Shown here piece after piece: positions 43,701 through 56,418 of a stretch of 60,000 bases of DNA. The stretch's first letter is position 1. Every line of letters begins with the position of its first letter. Made by a program: the position numbers and the translations under genes. The notes below the pieces were generated by a model. That model was not told where the DNA came from. It made no database searches and saw nothing but the letters and a program-made list of their open reading frames with translations. Origin of the DNA: Tubiluchus corallicola. Its lineage: Eukaryota; Priapulida; Priapulimorpha; Priapulimorphida; Tubiluchidae. The DNA lies in assembly GCA_030141605.1 (NCBI GenBank), contig JAQGDQ010000052.1, positions 312,001-372,000 on the forward strand. Reading direction: 5' to 3'.

Positions 43701-46700
43701 TTTGTCACTAGTGTCCAATAAATAGTTAAGTACGTTCAAAATAAACACCTTTCTGTCATTAATATCTCCAAAAATTATTTCAGTGTTTAACTTTTATTTC
43801 CTACAGTCACACATTAAACTGCTGGTTGCAGCATTTGTAAAACCATCATATCGGTTTAGTCTGAGGTCGGATTGCATCGACCAATAGATAAAAATATTCA
43901 GATCCGATTGGAATACAAGTTTCCACATCGGCGGCACATCCCTGCTTACCAAAATCTTCAGCAGTCGTTTATTGGGGTTTGAGAAATTTGCAGCACATTA
44001 CAAGTTTGCAAACAACAGACACGACAACTTAACAGCAAGACTCGGCATGCCCCCAAAACATACTTTCTACACAAAGCTGAGCCTCGCTGGAACAAGTCGT
44101 CGGCTTTTGTTACTACCGCATTACGGTAGTTAACTTCATAAAATTAAACAAATCATTAAACTGAACATGCCGGCCACTAGGTAAAGTGAAATCATTGTAT
44201 CATATGTCATACTGTCGTACTATGAAATCATACTTTACACTTTAGCCATGTGTATTGTTTTCGTTTCGGACAAAACTACATGTAATTAGGAAGCTTGAAA
44301 AGTTAAATTAGCTATTTTGAATGTTTTAAATATTTGCTATAAGCCAATATCTGGCCTGTATATATCTAGAGTGTTATTTTTAAACTTGGGATATTAAAGT
44401 TAACAACTACTATTACTTTTATATTTCCAGGTCTTGGATGCTCATTTTTAGCTATTCCGGCTCTGGTCGTGCTGAGCAAGTATTTTCGCAAACGTCTACC
44501 TATTGCTTCAGGTTTTGCAATGTCAGGCACAAGTGTGGGCTCATTCTTGTTTCCATTGCTGTTTGAGGCATTATTTAAACTAGGGTATAATTTGCAAATG
44601 GTTTTATTAATATGTGGAGGAATAACACTCAATCTGGTTGCATGCGCGTCTTTGTATAGGCCAGCGGCACCTAAAAGCAAAGAAAAAACTAAAAGTGACG
44701 TTTCCAGAAGAAATACAGCAAATGATTCTGTTTGTCAGACTAAAACCGATAAAACAATTAATAATGATAATTTATTTGTGGAGCTTAATGCTGGACAATT
44801 ACCAGAGATTTTCCCTGAACTGAATATGTCTATTAATATGGCGTCGAACATGCGCAAAACGAAAACGAAGAAATTTCATTGGAGCATTTTTCGAATTCCT
44901 AGATACATAATGTGCGTTATTATTTTCATGTTGTTTTATTTGACGTACGCTGGCATGTTCATATTGCTACCTTTAAAGGCAGGCCAGGTGACATTTAATG
45001 CACTAGCAGAAAAAGACACCCACATTCTCGGTGCTTTGCTAATTTCTGTTCTCAGTTTGACAGAAGTAATTTTCAGTCCAGTATGGGGCATTTTGTGGAC
45101 TTGTGGTCCCCTTCAGAAACCAAATGCTAGGCTTATCGGATTTGGTATTATTGGTCTGCTAGACTCAGTTCTCATGTTTTCCATGAAATCAGTGGATACG
45201 GCACTAAGTATTATGGTATTGACCGCCATCAGTGGTTTACTTCTCTGTGGCGCAATGTCACCACTTCTGGTCGTGCTTTTTGATACTGTCGGCCCAAAAA
45301 GGGTTGCCTCTGCTATGGGAGCTGCGATGTTAGCACAGTCGCTGGTGCTGTTTGGTGGACCAGTAACAATAGGTAAATTTATGCTAGTAATTAGTCGTAA
45401 TCATTTTGAAATCTAGATTGTCTTTCATTAGCATAAAATTTATTCATGCATTCTTTGTATTATGTAACTAAGATGTGATCTTGTATTAGCTATCTGCTAA
45501 ATGATATATGAGTAGAATGATTTAGATCCTTTGGCATAGAGGCTCGTCATGCCGCCAAAGAGTTTCCCATTAAAACAATAAATAAGCGAATACTTAAAGG
45601 ACCATACAACACCACCAAACATTGAGGTTTTTAACATATTATTAAGATTACACAAAGAATGTATAGTTGCATTCTATAAAAGAAGAGTTTTGATCCCACT
45701 ATGAACTACCGTAAATTAAGCTCGGCTTGCATTTACAATAATGAATGTAGGCAAAAATGGTGCAAGGAAAAATGCATTTGTGTTATTTTGATTGCTTATA
45801 ATTCTATAATAAAACTAGAATAAAACTAGTAAAATAAGGATAGATAAATAAGCAAACGTACAAATTCGACCTGTGGTGGTATTATATAAACTAATCAATA
45901 ATGCACGAACATTCCACATACCGTTTCCCCACGTTTCTTTAACCATTTGGCGATGGTAATAGACTGGCAAATACGCGTGTTTAAATGTTAAGTCTGTTTG
46001 TAAGGATACATGTGTAAGCAAAGGTCATAGACAGCGTGATACAGTTTTTCAAGCGAGTCGCAGTTGCTTGTCCTGGCGGAGTTAATAAAAAAGAAGTACT
46101 CCATCTTGCAGCGAAGTTCTCCTCTTTTCAAAGAGTTCTAACACTCCCGCTGAGACCCCACGAAGTGCTTCACGAATGTTTTTTGTACGTGGTGTTTCGT
46201 CAAGTTTTGTGGAAAAAGAGGAGGAGAAACATCCATTTTGTCATTTTTCACTCCCCTGTCCAGGAATCGGCGTGAAAATGCATCTTTCTTGCCCCTAGTC
46301 ACCTTCACAAAGTTTCGTTGAAATCTGTTACACAACGTTTTCGCGAAATAGGTTTACTGCTATAACAGACAAGAAACAACCAAACAAACTAAGTGTTGAA
46401 GCATAGTTTCCTTGGTAAAAATAACTGAAATAATTATCCCCAGTAGCGCTAATCCTAATGTCACATTTTATAAGTGTGCCATTTTTACCGTTTACCTGAA
46501 AGCTAATTTCGCTAGTTAGATGGGCACCAGCTCCTGCTTCTTGCAAACGCCTTGTACAAATAACGAACGCTGTACCTCTCAGTTCACATGTATTTAAATG
46601 TGATGTGATGCACACGTTCGAAAATTTGATTTTGTGTATCACATTGTACGTTGTACAGAACTGTACTTCAATTTTCGCAAACACGTGCAACCTGCTCATG

Positions 46701-48149
46701 CATTGTTTGTGCAGGTAAAAGATATGTTCATTTGTGATGTTATCACTAACTGTCTCACCAGCCATTAATTAAATTTTTAGCTTATTATTTAATTTTTAAA
46801 GGCACTTTGGCATTATTATGATGTTAAAATGTATACCTTTTACCGTACTTCAAAGTTAGGTAGAATATGAAATATTATCCTGTTTTCCTTTAAAATTTTA
46901 CACAGAGAGATGATTATTATGAAAACCACGCATGCGTTAGCACAAAAAGGATGCGTCCTTTTTATCCACTCAAATAGCGAGAAAACCACGCGTGCGTTAG
47001 CAAAAAAGGATACGTCTTTTTGTCCAATCAAATTAACAAGGAAAGAAACACGTCCTTTTTGTCTCCAATCAAATTGCATGCGTTGGCAAGAAAACTATGC
47101 GTCCATTTTGTCAAATCAAACCGCGAGAAAACCACTTATCATTGTTATTGCTTGCTTTTTGAAAGAAAAAGTCGAGAAAATGAAGACGGAGGCTTTCTTG
47201 GCCCATCCAAATTGCAGAAAAAGAAACGTGTTTTCACAAATAATGCGTTTATTTTCCCGAAAAGAACATTTTCATGAGCTCTTGTGTGTAAGCACTCGTG
47301 CTTTTTATCCAGTCAAGTTGCGAGAAAAATATAAATGGTTCTGATAGTATTTTATGATTAAAGGTACGCCCATTTCATTTTTGCTGTGTCATTGTGGAAC
47401 CACGCGTGCTTCTTTTTCATTTTAGTTCAAATTATATTATTTCTAAAGGATAGGAAACCATTTTTATAAACAAAGCTTAAAAATCGCCTTGAAATTTTGT
47501 ATCACTTATATGCTGTCCTATTAGCAGCACCACTGTATAAAACGTGTGAACTGTTGCATACAGAGCACTCTAGCATAATATAAAAATATAATATAATATA
47601 ATATAATATAATATAATATAATATAATATAATATAATATAATATAATATAATATAATATAATATAATATAATATAATATAATATAATATAATATAATATA
47701 ATATAATATAATATAATATATTATAATATAATATAATATAATATAATATAATATAATATAATATAATATAATATAATATAATATAATATAATATAATATA
47801 ATATAATATAATATAATATAATATAATATAATATAATATAATATAATATAATATAATATAATATAATATTAGTGATGTATTGGTTAGCATAGCTGCCCGA
47901 GGGGCGAGTTCGAACTTTAGTGGAAGTGAACATTTTTGGTTTCTTAATTTGGCCTTCAGACTTTTTAATTTAGTATTGCTTACGTGCGTTTATTGGTTAA
48001 CATTTTTATGAATTGCAGGTGTACTAATTGATATTAATGATGGCGACACAACTCAAGCGTTTGCTCTGACAGGTGCAAGCATGATGGCATCAGGTTTTAT
48101 GTGTTTGCTAACTGCAATCACAACAAAGTCGCCACCGCATCACTCATGA
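36578..48149 (+). CDS. monocarboxylate transporter-like protein (SLC16/MCT family), 4 exons
   Basis: Membrane transporter of the major facilitator superfamily, SLC16 branch. Exons 36578-36794, 38647-38790, 44431-45372 and 48019-48149 join in phase 1 each time, giving 1434 nt, 477 aa and a TGA stop. The N-terminus has the MCT signature (L)DGGWGWVIV (residues 15-23, before and in helix 1). After helix 4 comes SKYFRKRLPIASGFAMSGTS with VG (residues 135-156), matching the second signature YFxKRRxxAxGxAxxGxxxG. A hydrophilic loop of about 80 residues (about 186-265) separates two six-helix halves. The last exon supplies helix 12 and a short tail. The ATG at 36578 lies 14 bases after a TTTTTCTAG acceptor, so a 5'-UTR exon is likely upstream. 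Substrate cannot be read from sequence. The introns are full of transposons. An orphan MCT of the MCT12/13/14 type is equally possible. Confidence 0.9.
37224..38345 (+). mobile_element. hAT transposon in MCT intron 1 with perfect 8-bp duplication
   Basis: The left end CAATGGCGTCGTGC and right end GCACGACGCCCCTG are near-perfect inverted repeats (12 of 14). CCTATAAT flanks both sides (37216-37223 and 38346-38353). Length 1122 bp. It carries a hAT dimerisation-domain remnant. Confidence 0.92.
37651..37821 (+). pseudogene. hAT transposase dimerisation-domain remnant
   Basis: CEKSFSALKFVKNALRSTVS then QSRLSDLMIHAVEAEKT to a stop at 37819. This matches the conserved C(E/S)RSFSxLKxIKxxLRSTMxxxRLxxL end of hAT (TTF/ZMYM-type) transposases. 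Upstream coding is broken and most of the gene is missing. Confidence 0.85.
38647..38790 (+). CDS. MCT-like exon 2
   Basis: PLTSMLCNVFGVWKITMIGG then FLAAFGITSCYFATKIEW, the helix 2-4 region with the family's GG(F/L)LAxxG motif. Acceptor TTCTTTAG, donor GTAAGT, phase 1 at both ends. Confidence 0.9.
39173..40115. mobile_element. repeat with inverted TGTGCCATTTTT arms, copy A
   Basis: The left arm has AAAAATGGCACAGG units (39184-39225); the right arm (39986-40115) has seven to eight TGTGCCATTTTT-type units in opposite orientation. The interior shares stretches with copy B (45741-46500), in inverted order. No coding region. Probably a non-autonomous element. Confidence 0.65.
40692..40808. repeat. 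(TA)n(TG)n microsatellite
   Basis: TA dinucleotides, then TG with CG interruptions. Confidence 0.95.
42187..43944. mobile_element. non-autonomous hAT-like element in MCT intron 2
   Basis: CAGAGATGTGCCG at 42192 matches, inverted with one mismatch, CGGCACATCCCTG ending at 43944. CTTACCAA flanks at 42179-42186 and 43945-43952, the hAT-sized 8 bp, though the left inverted repeat starts 5 bases inside. GATCGG/ATCCGAT words are repeated near both ends. No transposase frame inside. Confidence 0.7.
44431..45372 (+). CDS. MCT-like exon 3 (main exon)
   Basis: 942-nt exon from helix 4 to helix 11, including the second MCT signature, the polar central loop (KSKEKTKSD... NMRKTKTKK) and helices 7-11 (VIIFMLFYLTYAGMFILLPL; GLLLCGAMSPLLVVLFD). 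Acceptor ATTTCCAG, donor GTAAAT. Confidence 0.93.
45741..46500. mobile_element. repeat with inverted TGTGCCATTTTT arms, copy B
   Basis: The ends resemble copy A (GAATGTAGGCAAAAATGG at left, GTGTGCCATTTTTACC at right). The interior matches copy A reversed: AATGCACGAACATTCCACAT here against ATGTGGAATATTCGTGCAT at 39738, and TAAGCAAAGGTCATAGACAG here against CTGTCTGTAACCTTTGCTTA at 39599. Confidence 0.65.
46921..47345. repeat. diverged ~60-bp minisatellite
   Basis: Units begin GAAAACCACGC and continue GCGTTAGCA, then CGTCCTTTTTGTCCAATCAA. The first two copies (46921 and 46981) are close to 60 bp apart; about five more diverged units follow. Open frames through it are not credible genes. Confidence 0.75.
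47577..47868. repeat. (ATAAT)n pentanucleotide array
   Basis: About 290 bp of pure ATAAT repeat with one slip near 47720. Confidence 0.97.
47874..47930 (+). repeat. possible tRNA-derived SINE relic
   Basis: TTGGTTAGCATAGCTGCC resembles a tRNA A-box region and GAGTTCGAACT a B-box, but the spacing is about 15 bases short of a tRNA. A degraded SINE head is possible; chance is too. Confidence 0.25.
48019..48149 (+). CDS. MCT-like exon 4 (last exon)
   Basis: VLIDINDGDTTQAFALTGAS then a hydrophobic helix 12 and TTKSPPHHS*; acceptor GAATTGCAG. Begins with the GxL(x)D pattern common after helix 11 in this family. Confidence 0.88.
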
Positions 48150-51100
48150 TGATGTCCAGTACGAAATCAACCCGTCAAAGTCTCCAAACTTGAGATTTTA
48201 AAACCTTGAACACCAACAAAAAGTAAATTATGTATGTTCAATTTTGTGGCTAGGTTTATTGGAGTCACGAACTGTCGAGCTATAGAAGTTAACTTCAGTG
48301 GACCAATTATTTATTTATTGTAAAACGCATTTATTGTGTTTGCATGAGATTCGAGCCTTGTGCGTACACTAATTTTATAAAGCTGGAATATATGTTGATG
48401 AGTTGCTGAGCACTCTGGTGCCGTCTTCTGATAAAAAAATTAAACGATCTGTTACTCTGTTGTTCTATATATTTGGCATTTTAGTCCAGACTAGGGGCTA
48501 CATGACCTTGTTTTATCATATACAATGTTTTTTTGCACTTTCCATGCAATTTTGACCTATATTCATTTTGAATATGAGTACCAGCTTGGAATTTTTTTTT
48601 AAATTGAAAAAATCAAGATAGCCACCAAAAAGCATTTAAATTATTGTTTCGTTTTTTCTGTTCATCAACTTAATATTATGAACAAATTAAGCTTGCTTTG
48701 CCAAAAGTTGAAGCTTATTGCGTATGTTTAACTCTGTTGTAACATCTGAACGTTAAAATAGTTAACATATAATATCCTAGATGGCCGACAAATTATTATT
48801 CTTTTGCACTTATGTACAATAGCTAAAAATGAAATTTAAGTGGGTGCCAAAGTGCTTAAGATATGTCATACGTTTTTTTGGTTTGGTGGTTCAGTTTAGT
48901 CGTCCTCATTTTATCCTCGAGGCAACTGATTCGATCCGAATGCAGCTGGTACATTAGCTCTGATTGTAAGCTTACAAAACGTTCGGTTGTTAAAGTTACT
49001 ATGGTTGCCTAGTAATGAGCAAAAAGCTTCCAAAATTGTACTTTTCTGTCTTCAAAATCTATCTCCTTTAACCATGGTGGTGAAGATTAAACTCAGTGAT
49101 GTGGCTCTTCCGATTATTATCTAAAAGCTGTCTGGGCCAGAATTTCGAAATTTTTACTGCGTATCTCTCTGTCTGTTCGTCTGCTTTCTTCTGTTTCCTC
49201 GCGTTTCTTCGAGATCCCTGATCTGATTTAAACCAAGCTTACGCACTGGATGGTATTAAGCTGTATTGTTCAGTGAAGAATTAGTTTGTCATGGTGACCA
49301 CGACTGCCTTGCAATATGCCGAAAAACTTTAACTTCTCTGATATTTTTGACTTCCAAATTTAACTCCTCCAAAACTGCTGAGGTAGTGAAGAAAAAACTC
49401 AGTATCATCTTCATCTGCATCATATTCACTGAATTCATGTCTTCTTGCTCTCACTGGATACTGTGGAATTTGGGATAATTATCTAAAATTTGCGGGCAAA
49501 GTTTATGATTTTGCAATGTCACATAGTGCCTTCGTTACGTCATTACGCCATTGTGACATAATCATTACTTCTGTGCTGAGTCAAACCATGCGAGCTGTCA
49601 AACCACTATCATCCAACTGGCTTTTTAAGTTGTTTTGTAACTATGTTAACGCAGTATTTTTTGACACACTGAGCTGGTGTACTGAACTAAGACAGTGATT
49701 TTTATATTTATTTCGTTTGCGGATATTATTTTCTATGAAAAAGATCGGTTATGATGGCGCACCTATTTTGTAATTCTCGAGTTTGCCGCTAGCTTGCTCC
49801 AGTGTGTAGCTAAGCTTAGAGTAGCTATGGATCTAATGCGTAAAAGTAGATTATATAGTTACTCTAGCTCAGCTCTAGTCTAGTTATCTGTCGGTGAAAC
49901 CCCACACCGAACATAAGCCTAATTCTTTTTCGCGACTTAAGGAACAATAGTAAGATCAAGAATTCGGCGATGTGCGTAATTTTGATGAATTTTAAAACCA
50001 ATGAGTAGTGTTCATAATGATTTTAAATTGGCTAAACGCATATAATTGTTAGTAATTTAGGTAACAGTCAAGTTTTGCTATATGAACATAAGTAATGCAA
50101 CTTGCGCCTTATTCAACATGCAACTAGGAAAGTAACAATCAAGCAACATAGAAGCACAGTTGCTTAGAACCCATAGCAAAAGACTGTTACCACAGCGGCT
50201 ACTATTTTCTTACAATCGTGTTCGTTAGGTGTATACATATACGGAAGTTTTACTTCGGATTCAAATATGCATATGTATTTGAGCCATTTTATAGTGTTCG
50301 TACGTTAACGCTATCTAAGTCTATTTCCGCAGTTTGGAAGGTATTCTGTTTGGGCTAGGTGTTCAATTATTTAAATTTTACAATGTTGGAAGTTATATAT
50401 ATTATAAATCGTACTGATCTCTGCGTTCTACTTTTTACTTATTGCTTTATTTTAGATTAGTTTGTTGTCAAATTAATTTTTGAAATATCCCAATAAATGC
50501 TTTCTATGTATACATATTGTAATAGTGTTGTTGTTGTTTTCCGCAGACGAGCAAAAAATCTGTGTCGGACGTTGCTACAGACAGATTTTGCATCGTGTAT
50601 GTTTAGTATTAGAACTAATTTGGTATGCATATGTGTGTGTTTTGGCTATGAATCATCATTGAAGCAGCCCAACTCAAGTATAATAGTAATTGCAAATTTA
50701 TTTAAATCCATATTGAACTAACCAACTTCTAGGAAACTAGCAATTCTAGGAAAAAAATTTCTGTGAAATAATTTCTTTTGGCAAAAAAAAATTTCTGTGA
50801 ATGTTTTTGTCGAGCAAAAAAATTTTCAGACAAAAAACTTTTCTGGGAAATGAGTCTATTGTTTTTCTTTTTCGTAAGTCTACTTGTTGTGGGCGCTAAG
50901 GTTATAAGCCCCGAATAAAATATGCATGTCTATGCAGTATTTCACTTACTAATTCGTGTAATAAAGTTTCGTAGAGATTTCATAATGTTATTTTAATATT
51001 ATCTTAATAATAGCATTATTTCTTTTAAGTTTTACTCTGCCTTACAAATTTGCACAATGTTTGCAGTTATTTGCAGTTTGATGTCTGGTAATTATTAGAG

Positions 51101-53970
51101 AGGAAAAACAGAACAATTTTTGATGCTGCTGTCGTGCATCAGATTTTAAGAACAAACACATAATAAGATGTTCGAGTTAATGTTTATTACAGTTTATTGG
51201 ATATACATGTACTACATGTATAAAGGTGCCACGTATGACATCACTTGGGAATGTTCGATTTACTAGCACATAGAATCATGTAGTACTAATGGACGATACA
51301 GAAAGATGTACAAGTACATTATATATGTATATGACAAACAAATAGCGTAAACATAATAAATTTAAATTAATTATTAAAGTAACCCTATCGTGCGAAGTGA
51401 TGCAAATTTGCGACACAAATATGAAATGCTTAGGGATTTTATAAAACGCCCAACTTTTACACATTGCCTGTAACATATACATGTGCAATTGTACATCTTA
51501 GGCTACTCATTGTCATTTACTGACAGCAAGGGAAATAAATTGTTATTCGTGATTCCTGTATGTCTAATTCCTATAATTTTACTTGCTAATATAAAAGAGT
51601 AACACTCTCGTACATAACGAAATTGACAAAATAGTTATTAATGCACAAACTTTAATGATGAATTAAAAATTTGTTTATAAAAATGTAATTGTAACACAGA
51701 ACGTGGGTAGATATTTACGACTCCTACGATATTTATGATATCTACGAACGCAAGTCCTTTATTTAAGATACAGATTTATTACAAAGTAGTGTCTGTCACA
51801 AGGATACTTGCTTCTGAACATACATTCTCATTTAAACCTTAACAGCTGGTAATTATCCAAAGGAACTTTGTAATCTCTGCTTCCATGAACTTCTGAAATC
51901 GAGAACAGCGCAATAGGAAATGTTTTCGTTTACTAAAGGTCTAATTTTGCGTGTGTTCTGAAAACGGGCAACCGAATCTAATTCGTCTTGTGAAAATCCA
52001 TCAGAATAAATAATGCTCATAAGTCTTTTAAGACACCTTGTCAGTTTTCAAGTAGGTCTATTAAATAAAAAAATATATTTTTTATAATTTTATAGCATAC
52101 TGTAATTAAAAACTACCTGGACTCAAATTCCTAAAAACAAAAACTTCAATTTTTAAATGCCAAGATATTAGAACATATTCAGTTGAATTCATCTGAATCG
52201 ACTGTAGAAAGCAGAACTGTATTAAGTTTTTCCAAATTTATCCAAAACTGCCTGACCTGTAGTGTAAGGCGACTCCAGAACTGTTCGATTCTTTGATTTG
52301 ATTCGCTTGTTCCAATCAGAAAGCAGCATTTATTGGTCAAAAATTACTGACATAACTTGTTTTCCACTTCACTGTTTTCTCTTGCTCATTTTGGCGCTCC
52401 ACTATTTGCTTCAAAAGCTTCAATAGGCGTGTCGCACTGACGCACGTGCGTCCACAGAATTTCTTAAGAATTTTTTTAATGGCTAAGTAAAGTTTTTTAG
52501 CAGTTAAACCAAGAATCACACCAACCCCTTGTTTGTTTGCGCATTCCCCGAGCAGTCAGCTGATTTGCATAGTGAAGTTATGTTTATGTATATCACTTAC
52601 ATAGTGTAGATTCTCTTATTGATTTCCGTTGTCTAGACAGTTTTTAGCTAACTGTAACTGCACTTCTGCATTCAGGGGGTGGGCCCAATGTGCCTGACCC
52701 CCCTTTCACGGTAGTAATGAAATTATGAGTTACGAGTTTGAGGTGACGCAATGAGCTTTAAACTAGTGAACTTCCTCAGGAAATAACTTCTAGCAACCGC
52801 AAAATGGTCTAAAATGTAGTAAAATTGCATTTAGCTGCGTCCAGCGGGAAAAATTAACACCCACGCAAACATATTAAATTTTGTATGAACAATGGGTAGG
52901 CTGTAAACTTAACAGTCTCAAGTCAGTTTTATGTTTGACTATTCACATTTTGCTGGATAGATAATCTTAATCTTAACTAAATAAATTAAGCTTAAGTAAT
53001 AGGTCATCCGCATTGCAGTGTATTACGAACTTGCTTTTAAGATATATGACTACTACAATAGAGTACAATGGAAAATGTAAATGTAAATTACAAGGTAAAT
53101 GTAGGTAAAATATATTTAATAAAGTAGAATTTTTCACGTTTGAGAAAGTCTGTGTACCAGAATTTAGATCTCATTTGAGGCCTACAAATCGTGCTTAAAA
53201 ACAGGAAAATGCGTTGGTGGCCGGACCCCGGACCACGCTGAAGGAGCTTACAGTGCTCCCCCAGACAGCAGCTTGTGCGTCTATTTTTTAACCTCTGGCG
53301 GCGCCCATGATATGCATATGATATACAGCTACTATATTAGGGTTACTGCTTGTTGTGTGTGCTTTGACAATCCTTCGACTTCACGACAGCCGCCAGTACA
53401 ACTTCCGTAAGGTTTGAGAGTTTGTCATGAGAATCTATTTGCCAAAAAAAGAATTTGAGCTCTGCTCGCACGTATCTGCAAACTTATTTTAATGCACTGC
53501 ATCTTTTGTATAGCACCGACTGTAAGTCATATATTTGTAAATACAAACTTGTTAAAAACATTTTCCTGCGTTCGCTACAGGAAAAGAAAATTGCTGCCAC
53601 AATTTTTGCATTCCTTGAATAAGTTAATATCTTAACAGAGACTGCAAAACAGCACTGAATTAACACTGAAACTACGACCTAAATTTTAGTAGTATAATAG
53701 CCAGTCAAGTGCAACTATCGCATACGTGCACAGTTTTTGGTATCGCATGTTTACAATAATATACGTACAGTTTTTTTGTAAACATGCAGAACGTATAAAC
53801 TACACTCAGCAGTTAGAGATTAGTACACCTATTAATAATTAAATTACAAATACTGCAAACACATTAAATCCACAGAAATCTAGATGCAAATAGTATACCG
53901 ACTGACATCTCAACTGGTGTAAAAGTCACGTGCACAGATACAGATTTAATCAAATATATCATTACAATAA
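48150..53970. other. intergenic region downstream of the MCT gene
   Basis: No gene recognised on either strand; open frames are short and without family motifs. It contains a degenerate A-rich tandem stretch near 50730-50855 (units like GCAAAAAAAATTTCTGTGAA) and the second copy of a dispersed repeat at 51420-51500. Confidence 0.55.
51420..51500. repeat. dispersed repeat, copy 2
   Basis: Partner of 34559-34640; shares TTTTACACATTGCCTGTAAC and its flanks. Confidence 0.5.
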
Positions 53971-53974
53971 CATA

Positions 53975-54295
53975 GCTATGTCCTTATAACGAGGTGGTAA
54001 GTCGTTATAACGACGTGGTATGTCGTTATAATGAGTTAGTATTCGTTATCACGAGTTAATAAGTGATTGTAACGAAGTAGTATGTTGTAATAACGAGATG
54101 ATAAGCCACATAACAAGGCTGTATGTCTTTGTAATGAGATAGCTATGTAGTTATAACTAAAGTAATATCTTGCTACCAAGAGGTAGTAAGATATAATGAG
54201 ATAGTATCTGGTTATAACCAGATCTATCTCGTTATAACGAGCTAGTGGTGCCATTATAACAAGGCAGTATTTCGCTATAACGAGAAAGTAAATCT
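53975..54295. repeat. minisatellite of palindromic TCGTTATAACGA units
   Basis: About 14 diverged units of roughly 20-24 bp, each with the palindromic core CGTTATAACG (or one-base variants), separated by RRTAGTATGT-like spacers. It is readable on both strands because the core is self-complementary. Confidence 0.85.
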
Positions 54296-54299
54296 TCAA

Positions 54300-56418
54300 A
54301 AAATCATGTTAAAGTATCTTTTAAACAAATGAGTAAGGTGTGTAACACTTACCAGTGGCGTTTTTATTTTTAATGAATTTATACAACACACTTCACTTTG
54401 CCTTTTCTGGGTTTTTTTTATTTCGTTTTGGCCTTCGCCTTTGTTATTTGACAAGTTTTTTCAACTTGTGATTAATACAACCAACAGCATAATTAGAGGA
54501 TCTCGAAGATTTCAGCATATGAAGAGCACCCGTATTGCTGTTTGCCAGGAGGCAATTTTTAGCACATTTAACGATAAGAACTCCATGCAGTGTCAAGCAG
54601 AACGGTATATTATTTGCAGTTATACTTTTGTGATTAAAGGAACAATTCTTATATTAGTATAATTCGAAGCATTTATATTTGTACTTATGCGGTATGGCAG
54701 TATTCTATGTAATTATTTTGTTGTTGTTATTTCAGCCTGATCATTGCTGCAATATCATAAATAAACCACTTTGATTGATTCAGCAAAAACTTCCATAGTT
54801 ATTTAATAATAGTTTGGATTTTGAATAGGAACTTCCTAGATAAATAAGTTCTATTACATTGTACGATTGTTTTTTTTCCATTAAATGAACTTCCAGCCAA
54901 AATCATTTTTGTAAGTATTGTATGAAATATACACAATTGTTCGTGAATCATTGATATGGATTAATATTTAGAAACACTATAAATAGATGTAAAATTGAGA
55001 CATACAACTCGTTTTTTCAACACTGTATTTTAAATAATCATACTATTCATCAATAGGAAAGTAAAACGTATGCGCACGACAGCGGAAGATTGAGACGCAT
55101 GCGCCCTCACGACACTGCATTTCAACATTAACAGTAATCAACGTTACGATAATTAAATACAGTATCTAATATAGGATAGAATAAATCTAATACAATGATG
55201 TGGTACACATCTTCTGACGGCATTAGTCAAAATCGTTTCAATTACAGATAAAATGAAGTTTATACATCCTTGTCAATACTCCTTATGCCTTTATTTAAAT
55301 AATTAAGGAAATCAATATGCCTGCTTGAATGCACCTACAGCGACATACCTAATTTTTGGCCTACATATGGCCTTCAATTACAAGTTGTTACAAATTTTTA
55401 ATTCACGTGCTATTTTTTCGATTTAGCAAGTACATGTAAAACAGCTAGTCTACTGTTAATGGCTACAATAAAATTAATTTAATCAGGGAGGCGATTAGAA
55501 ATTACTAAATACTTAGGTAATCAGGCACTATTTGCTGTGCACAGGAAACCTGCTTCATATAATTCTTCAAAGAGACAAAACTATTATAGCATTTTTCGGC
55601 TCCACTTAAGGGTTAAACACGTAATATAGGATCTAAGTGTACTGTAACTACACATTACAAGCATGCACAAACTGCGGGAGAGGAAACGGAGCTTTGTGGT
55701 ACTATTTACTTTACCATATGGTACCGCTTGTCCTTTTCCTCTAACACAGCACTTTTATACGATATATACTCCCACAGTAAGTCAAGTATATAATTATTTT
55801 AGCATAATAATCATAAATGAGCTACTAAGACAAAAACTACACAGCAATTTCAATGTCCTCCTATAATTGAACTAAGGAGTTAAAGTTGCAAGAATTTGTA
55901 CGACACTAAAAGCAGAAAATCTTTAAACAAAGCTTCCCAAATTTGGATGAAAAAAGAGTAAAGGATTAACACATGTACAGAGTAATTCCATAAACAGATT
56001 ATTTTCTTATAGTGAACTGGTAACACTATAATTTTCTAGTAGCACTATTTACATGGCTATTTATGATGATTAAGGGCCATCTGAAAACATTTTAATGTAC
56101 AGATATATGTAAAAGACATTAATGAAGACAACAATGAAAACATCAATTAATCAATCAGATATCAGCACTCCTTATTACATTACGCGGCCAGATTTCACTT
56201 AATATTAGCAATAGACATGAGGCATGTTAAATCAATCAAAATTCAACATTGTTTCTTATCAAACTAAGATTTAATATAGCTCGTTTCTATGTAGCCAATG
56301 TTTGCCGCATATAAGTCAACAAAAATCAAAGATTTCTGGTACTGGTTTCTTTAACTGCACTGAGCACAGACGAAAAATGAGCAGCTCAGATTTCAAGGAA
56401 TCACTTGAAAACGGTTAC
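54300..56418. other. intergenic region upstream of (3' to) the GPCR gene
   Basis: AT-rich, no gene or clear repeat seen. It includes the likely 3' UTR of the minus-strand GPCR gene; TTTATT (AATAAA on the minus strand) occurs near 55282. Confidence 0.5.

Noticed and set aside
46328-46765. 145-codon minus-strand open frame
   Set aside because: Partly inside repeat copy B; no motif or coding-like pattern.
52337-52519. 60-codon minus-strand frame rich in Lys and Leu
   Set aside because: Looks helical but has no homologue I recognise and no gene context.
52670-52730. CAGGGGGTGGGCCC as a possible transposon end
   Set aside because: No matching inverted end or target duplication found nearby.
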